DNA of 64,000 nt from Struthidea cinerea. Taxonomy: Eukaryota; Chordata; Aves; Passeriformes; Corcoracidae. The stretch covers positions 1,439,870-1,503,869 of the forward strand of contig VZTI01003364.1 of assembly GCA_013397865.1 (NCBI GenBank). The letters are read 5' to 3'. Positions 52,585 to 63,375 of this stretch are shown in pieces. Made by a program: the position numbers and the translations under genes. Every line of letters starts with the position of its first letter. Positions within the stretch are counted from its first letter, which is position 1. The notes beneath the pieces are model-generated. The model was not told where the DNA came from and did no database searches. It saw only the letters and a list, made by a program, of their open reading frames with translations.

Positions 52585-55500
52585 CATTTTGCATTTTTGT
52601 GCATTTTTCCGGTCTGTTTTATAATACAATCAAATTGCTGTTCCCACATTGTAAGAGATACTTCACAAGTTTCTTGGGAGAGGACACCAAGCTCCAAGGT
52701 TAATTCATTTTTCCTCTCAAAAAATAATTTTTCCATTTTTTTTTCTTAAACTATTTTATTTTATAATTACTGACAGAGGCTGAAAATTGATTCAAACAAA
52801 TCTTGGGTAATCTCCAGGTGTTTCCCAAACTGGAAACCAGCAATTGAAAAGAGAAAAAAATAGAATAAAAGAAAAATTCGTAAATTGAGGAACTTCTTAT
52901 TTCATAATATTTAAGTGGTGAAACATCTCTCATCGAGTGGCATGTCAGGATGTATTTCCAGGTAGATGTTCACATCCGTGTGAGTGGCCCCAAACCACTG
53001 CAGGAACAAGATAATAGAAGCCCTTCGATTTTAGCCACCAGCCTTATTTACCTCTGCTCTGAGGATACTGTAGATAAAACCTGTGAGACCCTAAGATAGA
53101 CTTACTGAAGAAAGTAAGGCTAGCACACCTGTTTCACCATGCTTAGTGCCATGAGGTAGGATCTGTAAGCTCACAGCTAATTCTTCTGGGCCACTGGTGT
53201 TGCTGCACCTTTCCAGGGAGATCCTCAGTGCAAACAAGAGCTGCTCATCTTCCTTTAAACAGGGAAGAATGAAAAGGAAGGCAAAATTAGGATTGATGTT
53301 TTCTTGTCATCATTAGAGCTCATGCCTTGTTCCATCTGTGTGGAGAAAAGCTGTCACAGAAATGATGGGAGGCTAGTGGTGGGACCTGACTGCCAAAGGA
53401 AGACACTGCTAGTAGCCTGGCGTGTACAGCTGATGTTGATGAGTAGTATAAATTTAATTGGTAACTCATTTCTTGTTAAAACTGACAATTTTTTTTCTTC
53501 CTAGCAGAACAGACAGGAGTGGAAATGTTTCACATAATCACTGATTTCACTGAAACTTCGCAGCATTATCAAGCACTTTTAATCCTTTTTGGTTTTATAT
53601 GAATCCCATAAAATGTCCAAACATAGGATGTAAACAAAGGAGTTCAATTAGCGTAGTTTTGATATGTCTATTATGCTCCAAACTTGGAATGAAAGGAGAT
53701 GTGAAATAATCAACTTTCCCAAGAAAATGTGACATCTCACACAGTTCTAACCATTCTTGCAAAAGTCTCAAGGAGACCAGTGATCTCTACTGATGGACAA
53801 GTCCCCTCCTGCACTCAGTGATGCTGCAAAACGTCCAACACACCTGCCACAAAGGGAATTCTCATTCACATCCTGTTGGATGCTCAGAGTCACCTTCCAG
53901 GGCAGCAGTACCAACTGCCAATACCATCTTTTGGGGAAGTACTTTCTGAAGTACACTGATGGAAATGTAGAGGTCTTCTCTTACTGCTCAGGTAGCCTGG
54001 ACACATCTCTCACAAGTGGGTAGGCCTTACCTTCATCCTTTAGAAGAGAAAACAAAAGGCACATATAAGCTACTTTCTGTTGAAGAGGACATGGATATTG
54101 AAGAAATTAGAGAGTTCTTGTTAAAAGAGAGCTCTCATATTGCATTAGCACGTTGATTTCTACTCCTGCAGCAAAGCTGGGTTTCATGTGTAGAGGACTC
54201 TTCTGGACAGAAGCAGATGTAAGACTATTAACTAACAACATAGAATACACTTTTTTGTAGCAAATAACATTTTGTTTGCACTTGGGTGGACAAGATACCT
54301 ACAATGGAAGAACCAGACCCAGTAGATACATTACACACTGAACTGCACAGGCACCAGTAGCTCTTGGCACTTGTTCTCAGATGGGGCATTGTGCACAGCT
54401 GGCTAATACCACTTGTCTTGGTCATCCACCTGAGAACTGGAAAGCACGAATAATGATCATTTTCAGCTACTCCACAATTTACATCTCTTCTGGGTGCTCA
54501 GTTAGCTGAGCTATTTGTACTAAATGGGAACAGTAGGAATACAGTAATGTTGGCTGAAAACAAAAGCTGAAGCAAGGGGATTTTCAGAGCAGCTTTAGGG
54601 CCTGAAAACTGCTGCAGTGTTTTGCTACAGAAAGGTGATGTGAAGTCCTGGAAATTACTCTGGTTGTGACAGAGACAAAAAACTTTCAATTCATCAGCAG
54701 GCTGCCCTCTTTAAGCATTGCAGCAGCTTTCAGATACTACCTTTGGGAAGAGGGACTGGCTTGATGGAGGGAGTGAGGAGCTCTCCCATTGCATCACCCA
54801 CTCCAAACATGCAGGATGGCAAGCAGCTGCTGCAAGCCCAGGCTGTCTGCGCTGCCTCACCAGTGCAGGAGCAATGGCAGGAGTGGCTCAGCCAGGCCAG
54901 GCCCTCACGTGAATTAGCACTATTGACATTCCATGACAGGCACAACACAGGCTTTTGCTCTCCACAGCATGGTGCTACAGGATGTTTTGGTCAAGATCCT
55001 GTGTACACGTGGGATAAAGCATCTTTAGCAACAATGCTGGGTACCGTGGTGCCCTGAAGTATGCTGGGGAAAGACCTGTCACTGCTTTAATTACATTCAA
55101 ACATGCAGAAATAGAGTGAGTAATACTATGGGCAGGTCAGGAATTGATTAACTAGTTTGCTGTGAAAGGGAAAGGTACCATTCCGTTTCTTCCACCTGGC
55201 CTGTTTAGACCAGACCTTGTTAGGAAGAAGGACATTTATTCACTTAGGTGTGAGAAAATACGGTCCTGCCTCTCAGATTGTCATCACTATGTTCCAGTGG
55301 GAGAGCAGGAGTGGGAGACAGCCCAGGATAATGCGGGAACATTATTTGGTAGGAAGACATGTTAGGGCAGCACTAGGAAAACAAGGAAAAGACAACTCTT
55401 TTAAAGCTGACTATCAGTGTGTCTGAGCAGCAGCTTGAGGAATCAGTGCAAAATATTTGATGAATCAAAAGAATTCAATTGCTGCATTATGAATTTCAAG

Positions 55501-56249
55501 TGGAGAAACAATTCCTTGAGGAAAGATAAAAAGCAGTTATTGATACAACAGGAATATTTTTTTAATGAAGGTTAAAGAGTATTAAATACATTGGTGAAAC
55601 CAAGAGAATATCAAAGGATGTCTCATTTACATAAACAGTGTGTTGGCAATCCATCCCCAGGAGTTAATTCCACAGATTTCTATGGGCAGTCAAGCTGAGC
55701 TGGAGCCCGACACCCTGGGTCTGCTCCAAGCCTTTCAGCAATACTTGGCTGGACACATAGGTTCACAGTTACATGGCTAATTACTTCCATTCCATATGGA
55801 AATTAGAAGAGGAGAAAATGATCATTATTATCCATTTGAGCACATGGTTACCTGAGCCCAGTGTGTGGCTGCAGTGCTCTGTATGCAATTGCACTCTCAG
55901 TTAAACAACACCTGGCTTTCTGTCTGAGGGTTAGTCCAGTCTCAGCTTAAGGTCATAGTCTTACACCCCACTTAAGAAGGCGACTGGGGCGTTAAGACAT
56001 TCTGGCTGTAAATCAGCGCTTCAGACACTGTCAAAACCTTCTAGGTCTGAAAATACGTTGACCACACTCTGAGTTTATCTGTACTTGCTGAACTTGATCT
56101 GTTCTTGCTCTAAAGATACCATGAGAAACCTTGAAATAATGGTTAATTCAGGCATTGTATTTGAAAGGGGAAAGAAGACAGCAGTGCTTCCAGCCCTGGG
56201 AGTTAGATTTTGGGGTTCTGGAGGTTTAGGGTTGCTTTTTTTGTTTGGT
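52585..56249. other. Intergenic DNA, part 4
   Basis: About 3.7 kb. No gene, RNA or repeat family recognised. Short frames show no family resemblance. Confidence 0.65.
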
Positions 56250-56287
56250 GGGGCTTTGGGGGTGTTTTTTGGGGTTTTTTTTAGGGG
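56250..56287 (+). other. G-run cluster, possible G-quadruplex
   Basis: Four runs of four or five G at 56250-56253, 56258-56262, 56271-56274 and 56284-56287, separated by T-rich loops of 4, 8 and 9 bases. Two loops exceed the usual seven, so any quadruplex would be of the long-loop type. Confidence 0.4.
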
Positions 56288-59090
56288 CTTTTTTTTGGGT
56301 TTCAGATCATATGGAGTATCTTCAAGTCCATCTCTGTGGACTCCCCTAACAATTCAGTGGGCTCTGTGGACTCAGTGGACTCTGAGTGAAGAGGTCCCTG
56401 GCTCCACGCTATGGACAAGGGGAGACAGTCACACTTGACAGTAAGCAATGAAGGACATCTTCCAGTTTCCATCTCTTCATTCTGCTTTTACATTTTCGGA
56501 GCTTCTCAGCTTCATGGGTATCAGGAAGACATCGACAGCCGGGGATGCTTAAGGAGCCAAAGAACTATACTGGATTTGACTTGCCTGTGTTGAGATGTTG
56601 TGTTTGAGGTCACTGTGGGAGTGGGTTCGAGACAACCTGTGAGACTGACAAGGGCCGGATCAGACATGGATGCTGTAGCACATGCACTCCTTCATCCTCC
56701 TCCTCATGCCAGGTCAGAGCTGGCTGTACAGATTCCCCAGGACTGCAGCAGACATGAAACAGGAGGATTTCCTATTCCATTGATAAGTAAAGACGATCTC
56801 AAAACAGAACTTGCAAGTTAGGCTTATTAGTGGACTCACTTCCTTGACAGCCTCAAACATGTTTCATTGCCTGGTCTTAGCAGAAGGCAAAATTCACTGA
56901 GCAGGGACCTGCTTAAGCTGGAGCCTTCATCATACCACAGTGGTGTTACCCTGCTGATTCTCCGTGTCCCAGTAAAATGTAGCATCGGTGTATCATCATG
57001 CCACCAGCAACTCCACATTGCATTTACAGCACCAGCTGACTTGCAGTGAAGGAGAAATACTGAGAGATCCTCTTTACCAGAGGGAGTACTGGAACTACCC
57101 CACCAGCAGCTGCAGTAACACACCGTGTGGCACAAGTCCCTCCTTCCCCTAGGGAAACGGAGCTGAGTTGGTTCTTGAAATGACAGACAGCACACCTTCA
57201 AGGTGAGTTGATCTGTACTCAAAACAATTCTTATCCATCCGTCTACCTTCTAAGAAGTGTTTGGTGCCCCTTTCAAGTGGGGCCAGCTAGGCAGACCTAC
57301 AGACATGTGAGTGCCACTTCCCCGTGCCTCAGAATCACCAGCTTTACAGTGGTGACATTGGCCAAGCCACGTGCACAAGGCTGGTTATTCCTCCAGTGTG
57401 GGCCCATAATTACCCATCCATGCCCAGAAGGGCAGGCAAGCTCTTCCGCAGCTCACAGGAAATAATTACAGAGCAGCTCACCTTCCTGCAGCACAAAACT
57501 CTTCCTGATACACCCCAGAGGCACCAGCACCATTACTCATAGCGGGTGACGTTTCCCAGCCTGATTCTCATGCCCTACCTCAGCTGTCCATCCCACTCCC
57601 ATCTGGTGCTGGTGCAGCCCAGGACAGCACGTTGATGCAGGAGAGTTGGGGAGGAAGTGGAGGACATGGCTCTGGCTGTGGGAAGCAGCCTATCAAGAAA
57701 TGCTTGTTTAACACATGGCAGATCGGCCTGCCTCAGGAGTGAGCTGTTTCTGTAAATCAAATAGCTTCTCATGAGTCAGGAGCCCAACCCTTTATTACAG
57801 AGTTGCATATTTTTCAGAAATCACTGTAATTCAGGGATTTTTACTGTTAACATTTGTTGGTTTTCATGTACCAGCCTGAGGTGGGATCTGACTCCTTAGA
57901 ACTATTAAGTGCATGGGTTTCTGTGTAGTGCCAGCACCCAAAGGGAGTGAAAGCCTGGAAAGGGATACCAAGCAACCCATCCTCGTTTGCCAAGAGAGAC
58001 AGATCAGTCCTTCTTCTCTGAATGCTTTTGAGGTCCTCTTTCTTAAAAATTACATCCACAGACTCTGTGGGGGCACTACTGGAAATGATCATGTATGGCT
58101 GAGAATGCTGAAATTAAATTTGTAATACTCAGCTGCTGTAATCTGCAAACAGTGCTAAGTGGTAGAAAGAGGCAGCAACCACCTTCCAAAGCTGTTTCCA
58201 AGTACATGTGATCAAGAGAGTCACTTGTCAGCCACAGCAGGTGCCCACTTCTGCTCAGCCCCTAGGAAGTCACACTGAGGATGATCACCATGCAGGTCCT
58301 TATAGAAATTTCATAAAATGTAAGATGAAAAATAATTATTGAGTTGTCTAGTCTAGCTACCCATGCATCTCTTATAAGTGCAGAGTGAACAATTTGCAGC
58401 AGAAGACCAAAAGTTTAAAGTGTGTGGGGGTTACAAAAAACAGCAAAAGAAGCACGAAAAAAGCTCTTTACCAGCATATAATTATTGATTAGCTGCTGTA
58501 GTAATGGGAAACAAGGCTACAAAATACTTTCAGAGCTCTGTATTTCCATGGTTTTAAAAACTACAGCCCATTTTTCAGAGCATTACAAAAACATCCTGCC
58601 TGCAGATACACTTTTATGCTTTTTAAACACTGATTGTAAACGTAGGTGCAGGTATGTTGTTGGTGCGAGAGGGTCCCTGGGGATGAGCAGCTCCACACAG
58701 GGGTGTTTTGGGAAGTCTCTGTAAACTGGTGTTGCCATCTCTGGATTAATTAATTCCACAGTGGGCAATGGCTGACATGGTGTTTCATCGTACTGCAGGA
58801 TTTCCTGGGAGGTTTTGAGACACAGTAAGACAAGGCAAAGCACACACTGTTCCCAAGGCATGGCAATGCACACCAAGAGCACTGCTGGATACTGTGCTTC
58901 TGCCTGTGATGATGGGATGGGAAGGTGGGCAGCGGAGGAGAGCAGAGCTTGGCAAATACCTGCTTGATTGATTTGTGTCCACGCACACCTACTTATCCTA
59001 CGTATGGTATGTGGTGATGCCCTGCAAGGTTATTTTGCATGCAGGTCCCTCTGCTCAGTGTTCTGTTTGCAGGCCATGCTGATGCTCTCC
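56288..59090. other. Intergenic DNA, part 5
   Basis: About 2.8 kb without a recognisable gene or repeat. Confidence 0.65.
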
Positions 59091-59374
59091 TGTCGCTGTG
59101 AGCAGCGCAAGTGGCAAGGAAGGACACACCAGTTCAGGAGCAATAATAACCCCTTTATTTAATTCTAAATCAGTTTATATAACTTGGGTTGCCAGCATGG
59201 CATAAGGTCATTGGTCACCGACCATCCGCCTCCCTCACCAGTTGGCTAAAACCTTCCAGAATATTTTTCCCAGACAATATCATAGCAATATTACACAACA
59301 GCTGCAGGTGCAAGATAGAGAAAGTTTTGCTTACACAATTGTAGCACTGTTTGTCATAGTTTCTGTGAGAAACA
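59091..59374 (-). mobile_element. Probable solo LTR of an endogenous retrovirus
   Basis: Read on the minus strand, a segment of about 284 bases starts TGTTTCTCACAG and ends CTCACAGCGACA, with a promoter-like order inside: CCAAT (59210-59214), TATATAAA-type box (about 59173-59182) and AATAAA (59154-59159) close after it. A poly(A) signal this close to the TATA box implies a short R region, as in some avian retroviral LTRs. No gag, pol or env sequence was noticed on either side, so it would be a solo LTR. GCTCTC occurs just outside both ends (59084-59089 and 59377-59382) but is offset by one and two bases from the TG/CA termini, so the target duplication and the exact ends are uncertain. Confidence 0.6.
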
Positions 59375-60553
59375 GAGCTCTCACAGAGTGCTGCAGAAAG
59401 CTGGAAAATTTCTCTGCTAACACTTTTCAGTGTTCACACTCTCCAGCTGTTCTGGGGACAATCTCCCTGGATGACCATGCCTGTGGGGAAAAGTTCACAT
59501 CCCTTTCCATAAAGATGCATCCCAAAGGAGGCAGCAACCTACAGGCCCCCCTGCATGTAGACCCTCCTCACACTCCTGTGGGGCACATGACAAATCCTCA
59601 ACCCCCCAGTTTCATGTGCCAGGAAGGTTTAATATCAAATTATTTTGAGCTGTTGCTTTCCCTGCAGAAATTTTTGTTTGATACACACCCTTGCATTCAG
59701 CATCTTTGCTTTGTACTGGATCCTGCAGTCCCTACTTGTGTACCAGAAGGAAGATTAAGCTCAATGCTCAGTTCAAGTGATCTGCTCCAGACCTCATCTC
59801 TCCAGACTGGGCTTGGCAAACAAAACCCCCTCTGGGAAATAAAGGGTTCAGATTCACCAGGCAAGAGAGACCTCCTGAAGGACTCTCATGTAGAGCTGAA
59901 GAGAATAGTGAGGTCAGAGTTTTAAAGACAAAGATGTGCCATCAGAGAGGTGTACAGGCTCTGTACAGGAGGGACCCTTTACATGTTGTCAGCCTTTGAA
60001 TTCAGCTTTTAAATAAAAATTGGTCTTCAGACCAAAAAAGTGATGCCTTTTATGAGTAATAAAGCACAAAGCAATTTATTTTTTTTTGTGGATGAAACTA
60101 CCATTCAATATAAAATAAGCTGGCTCTTTTGATTTATTGGTAAGCCAAATTTGTATTTCACCTTGGGAAAATAACACATCATCTGGCTTGCCACTGGGCA
60201 GATGCCTGAGAGACAAGGGTGTTGGTGTTGCTGAGGCTGGGATTATCTTTCGTGTCACAGGCCAGTCTGAGGCAATATGTTTCACGTCTTGGGCTCCAGC
60301 ACTTGTCAGAGGTGATTGGATGGAAGCTGGTGGTCAGTATCATTGTAGGGAGTTGTGGGCAGCCATGCTGAAGCAATATTGCATATGAAACTGCATGCAA
60401 GTCATGCTCCCTATGGCCCGTGGCTCTGCTGCCTGGCCACTGTGCACATATCCCTGCCATGTCCAGCCCCCATCATGTCCTGCTGCTGTGGGCTCCCCTG
60501 GTCCATGGCTGGAAACTGCAGCAGGGGCTGGGGTTGTGCATGGACCCGGCCGT
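59375..60553. other. Intergenic DNA upstream of ODF1
   Basis: About 1.2 kb. It contains an open frame of 227 codons (59242-59925) that begins inside the LTR on the opposite strand and has no recognisable domain; I do not regard it as a gene. The last 200 bases become more GC-rich toward the ODF1 promoter. Confidence 0.65.
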
Positions 60554-60569
60554 GGTTCCCATGGTGACC
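60554..60569. promoter_or_regulatory. RFX X-box-like palindrome upstream of ODF1
   Basis: GGTTCCCATGGTGACC agrees at 13 of 16 positions with the symmetrical X-box GGTTGCCATGGCAACC bound by RFX factors. It lies about 151-166 bases upstream of the ODF1 ATG. RFX2 drives many spermatid genes, so the site fits the role of ODF1. The match is seen; binding is inferred. Confidence 0.5.
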
Positions 60570-60594
60570 ACAGAACTCTGGTGTCCTGGACCCA

Positions 60595-60602
60595 TGATGT
60601 CA
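60595..60602. promoter_or_regulatory. CRE-like site upstream of ODF1
   Basis: TGATGTCA, one base from the palindromic cAMP response element TGACGTCA, 118-125 bases upstream of the ODF1 ATG and 25 bases beyond the X-box. The testis activator CREM acts through such elements in haploid germ cells. Short motif, so modest confidence. Confidence 0.4.
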
Positions 60603-60719
60603 TAAGGTGCCTGCTAGAAGGCTGCAGGAACACCTGCAGCTCTGCTCCACACTCACCACCAGATGAAACTCCCAGGGCATTGGAGTTTACTCCTGCCCTG
60701 ACACACTTGCAGCGTGACA

Positions 60720-60946
60720 ATGTCGGCGCACTGTCACTTTCAGCAAGACACCATGCAGAACCTGAGGCAGATACAGCGCCAGATGAGGCTGCTGGACGTG
60801 CGCCTGCATCTGCTCCGTGAGAGGCTGTGTTCATGCCGCCTGCACAGGCTGGCCCCTCACCACTGCTGCCTGCACCTGCCCGACTGCCGGTGCTTGGGGA
60901 GAAGGGCCCTCGCTGCAAGGCTGGATATGGAGCGACGAATGGACAG
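60720..60946 (+). CDS. ODF1: ODF1 coding exon 1
   Basis: 227 bases from ATG to the donor gtaagaga, ending with two bases (AG) of Arg76. Encodes the basic helix and the Cys/His-rich segment. Translation starts MSAHCHFQQDTMQNLRQIQR. The 5' untranslated region and start of transcription are not defined; no TATA box is evident just upstream. Confidence 0.85.
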
Positions 60947-61443
60947 GTAAGAGAGAGATACCTGCTTTCTACAGACATCGGCAACCTTTAGGGTAGGATA
61001 AAGGGAGGTTTGACATTGCTGTCGGGAGCAAAGGTTGAAACAGATAAGCAGGATGGGAGTGAAATAGCCATTTTGGAGAAATAAATTGAAAGGGATACGG
61101 AAGGTAAAGATTGTTCTCTTGTTTCAATTCCAGACTGAGAAGAATTGGCATGATGTTGAACTCATCCCGTAGTCAGAGTCATTTGGCTCTGGTTGATGTG
61201 AAGGGTTTTGACCCCAGCGACGTCTCTGTGATTGTGAGAGATGGGAGGGTGACTGTGTCAGCAGAGCACAAGGAGGAGCACAACACCGCACTGGGAAAGA
61301 CATGTAACTACAGAAAATTAATGAAGGAATTCAGCCTGCCGCCAGGGGTGGATGAGGACGAGGTGACCTACTCAGTGGAATCCAACAGCCTCATGAAGAT
61401 TGAAGCAGCACCCAAGTGCTGCCCTCATCTCTGCGACTTCTGA
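60720..61443 (+). CDS. ODF1: ODF1 (HSPB10), outer dense fibre protein 1, two exons
   Basis: A structural protein of the outer dense fibres and head-tail junction of the sperm, made in spermatids, and a divergent member of the small heat shock protein family. Two exons (60720-60946, 61134-61443) give 178 residues. Residues 12-35 form a basic, leucine-rich segment; residues 38-58 are Cys/His-rich (CSC, HHCC, CRC), a reduced version of the mammalian Cys-rich N-terminus; residues 91-166 are the alpha-crystallin-like domain, with VDVKGFDPSDVSVIVRDGRV matching the mammalian VxGFxPDxVxVxVKDGxV pattern and KEFSLPPGVDEDEVTYS matching KEFSLPPCVDEKDVTYS. The mammalian protein has about 250 residues and ends in Cys-X-Pro repeats; here it stops at PKCCPHLCDF. 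The ATG at 60720 is the first; an in-frame ATG at 60753 is an alternative. Location next to UBR5 in divergent orientation agrees with mammals. Confidence 0.9.
60947..61133 (+). other. ODF1: ODF1 intron
   Basis: 187 bases with GT donor, and an acceptor preceded by ttgttctcttgtttcaattc and CAG. It splits an Arg codon after its second base. The mammalian gene, as I recall, also has a single intron. Confidence 0.85.
61134..61443 (+). CDS. ODF1: ODF1 coding exon 2, alpha-crystallin-like domain
   Basis: 310 bases, one base completing Arg76 followed by 102 codons and TGA at 61441-61443. Encodes the complete alpha-crystallin-like domain and a very short Cys-containing tail (KCCPHLCDF). It lacks the long Cys-X-Pro tail of mammals; downstream frames do not supply one. 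Confidence 0.92.
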
Positions 61444-63070
61444 GCTGCAGCAGGGTGCTGAACCCAGGCACAGTCATTCCTCTGCCTCACCCCTTCTCCC
61501 CATCGCATTTCGGTCTGTCCCAATAACTGCGTGTCAGCAGCCTCTCTTACCTCTTCCACAAAAGAAGACAGCACTCTGAGCAGGTTGTGTAAGCCTCATT
61601 TTGAAGGGGTTTGGTGGGAAAAAGGGGCGTGCCATCAGGAAAACACAAAGACTTTTTGGGCATACATGGCTGTGGTCACTTGCTGGGTACTGAAGGCAGG
61701 GCTAGAGGTGGCGGATTCAGGGCATATGATCTCATGGATTTTAACAGCTGAGAGGCACCATTTATGATCAGTCACATTTCTGTAAGGACACTTCCTTCAA
61801 TCCAACCTCTTCCATTTGAACTCTAGGGTATTTTTAGGAAGAAAATCTTGATGATAAACACCTTGAGAGGAGGTGCCTTCTCTCAAAAAAATCAGGCTGT
61901 ACTCTTTGTTCCCTTGGTTTGGTTCTTACAGAGACTGCCTGGCTGGGAAAAGCTGTGGATGAAGGACAGAGAGCTTTTCTTTAGAAGGTTTGGGATTAGG
62001 GTAGGACACTTGCCATCTGAGGAGGGGATGATAGCATTTCCTGCTGAGTCAATGGCCCCAAAATAATAAGAAAACATTTTTCATGTTGGGAGAGGGGGAG
62101 AATTGTCAATATAATTGCTTGAAGGCAATTTTAACTTTGCTGCCCTGGCCTCAGCACTTGGGTATGCACTCCTGCGGGAAGTAGCATTACCTCCCGCTGC
62201 AGAAAGGCGTGACAGAACAACATACCTGGTGCCTGCATTTACCAGCCACCCACGCCAGCATCTTCCCAGCCAGCACCACCTGGCTCAGGCTTCATGAGCC
62301 CCTGGGGCTGGAGGGAGGAAGGTTGCCACCTCTTCATGTGATGCACTCCCCTGCAGCAGACTTTCCTAACAGGGAAACAGGGAATTCAATGTTTTATGTT
62401 GTGCTGACACAGAATCTGATGTTCCCACCCTGCCAGGGTGAGCAGCCTGTGGGCCAGTGCCGTGCAGGTGTGCTGCACACTTGAAACACTTCAGAGTGTA
62501 GTGTTGTCCCTGCCATTAGCCTGGCTGAGAAATGCAGTTGGTTGCTGTCACACATGGGGACCCTGGCCCCTAAAGGACCCTCGCACCACTGGGTCAACGT
62601 GCCCCAGTGCAGCCAAGGGGTCCCCGGTGCCAAGAGCTCCCACTCACTGCTGCAGCAGGGAATATCACCCTGGAAACACTCACGCCTAAAGAAAACAAAA
62701 CCAGTCCTTTATGTACAGCCTGCAAATGGACGGCCTCACTTTCACAGTCTACTTTCATCTTATGAATGTGGTGAAGCAGAGGGGACAGGTTACAGAGCAG
62801 TAAGTCCACGGCTGGGAGCACCACAGCTGGGGGAGGCCCTTGGCTCCATCGCCACCTGCTCCTCTCCTCTGGGTGGGAGCTCCTTCAGTCAAACGTGTCA
62901 CAAGCAGATCACTTGAGGATCAGTTTAGCTTGGCTATAACCGGCTTGGTAATTTAACTGTGGTGCAAGACATTAACTGCTTCTGGGATATTTTCAGCATC
63001 CAGCTACCACTTAAAATAATACCTGTTAATAAATGTTAAACTTTATGGGCTTCGTGTGTAGCTGGATCAG
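61444..63070. other. ODF1 3' untranslated region and flanking DNA
   Basis: No further gene recognised. A canonical AATAAA occurs at 63028-63033, which would make a 3' untranslated region of about 1.6 kb; a less canonical signal nearer the stop may be used instead. The end of the transcript is not determinable from sequence alone. Confidence 0.5.
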
Positions 63071-63375
63071 CACAGAACCATACAACCATGGAATAGTTTT
63101 GGTTTTAAGGGACTTTTTGAAGGTCACCTTGTCTAATGCCCCTACCATGACCAGGAACATCTTCCACGAGACCAGGTTTCTCAAAGGCCCATCCAACCGG
63201 GCCTCTGGGCAATCTGTTACAGTGTCTCACCACCCTCATCATAAAAACAAAAAAAAATTCCTTATGTCACATTTAAATCTAACCTTTTTCAGTTTAAAAC
63301 TACTTCTCCAGTCACCACAGGCCTTGGTATAAAGTGTCTCTCCATCTTTCTTATAGGTGTTCTTAATATATTGAA
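63071..63375 (-). mobile_element. CR1 LINE 3' fragment
   Basis: On the minus strand it reads aagaaagatggagagacact, then gggtggtgagacactgtaac, then a 3' end related to aggtcccttccaacc but worn, ending catggttgtatggttctgtg. Older and more diverged than the copies at 38955 and 43390. Non-coding. Confidence 0.85.

Noticed and set aside
56618..56640. GGTTCGAGA resembling a tRNA B box
   Set aside because: No A box at the right distance and no cloverleaf arms around it.
59242..59925. Open frame of 227 codons on the plus strand
   Set aside because: It starts inside the putative LTR in antisense, has no recognisable domain, and lacks splice or promoter context. Probably chance.
60340..60984. Open frame of 214 codons on the minus strand
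   Set aside because: Antisense shadow of ODF1 exon 1 and its GC-rich promoter. No family resemblance.
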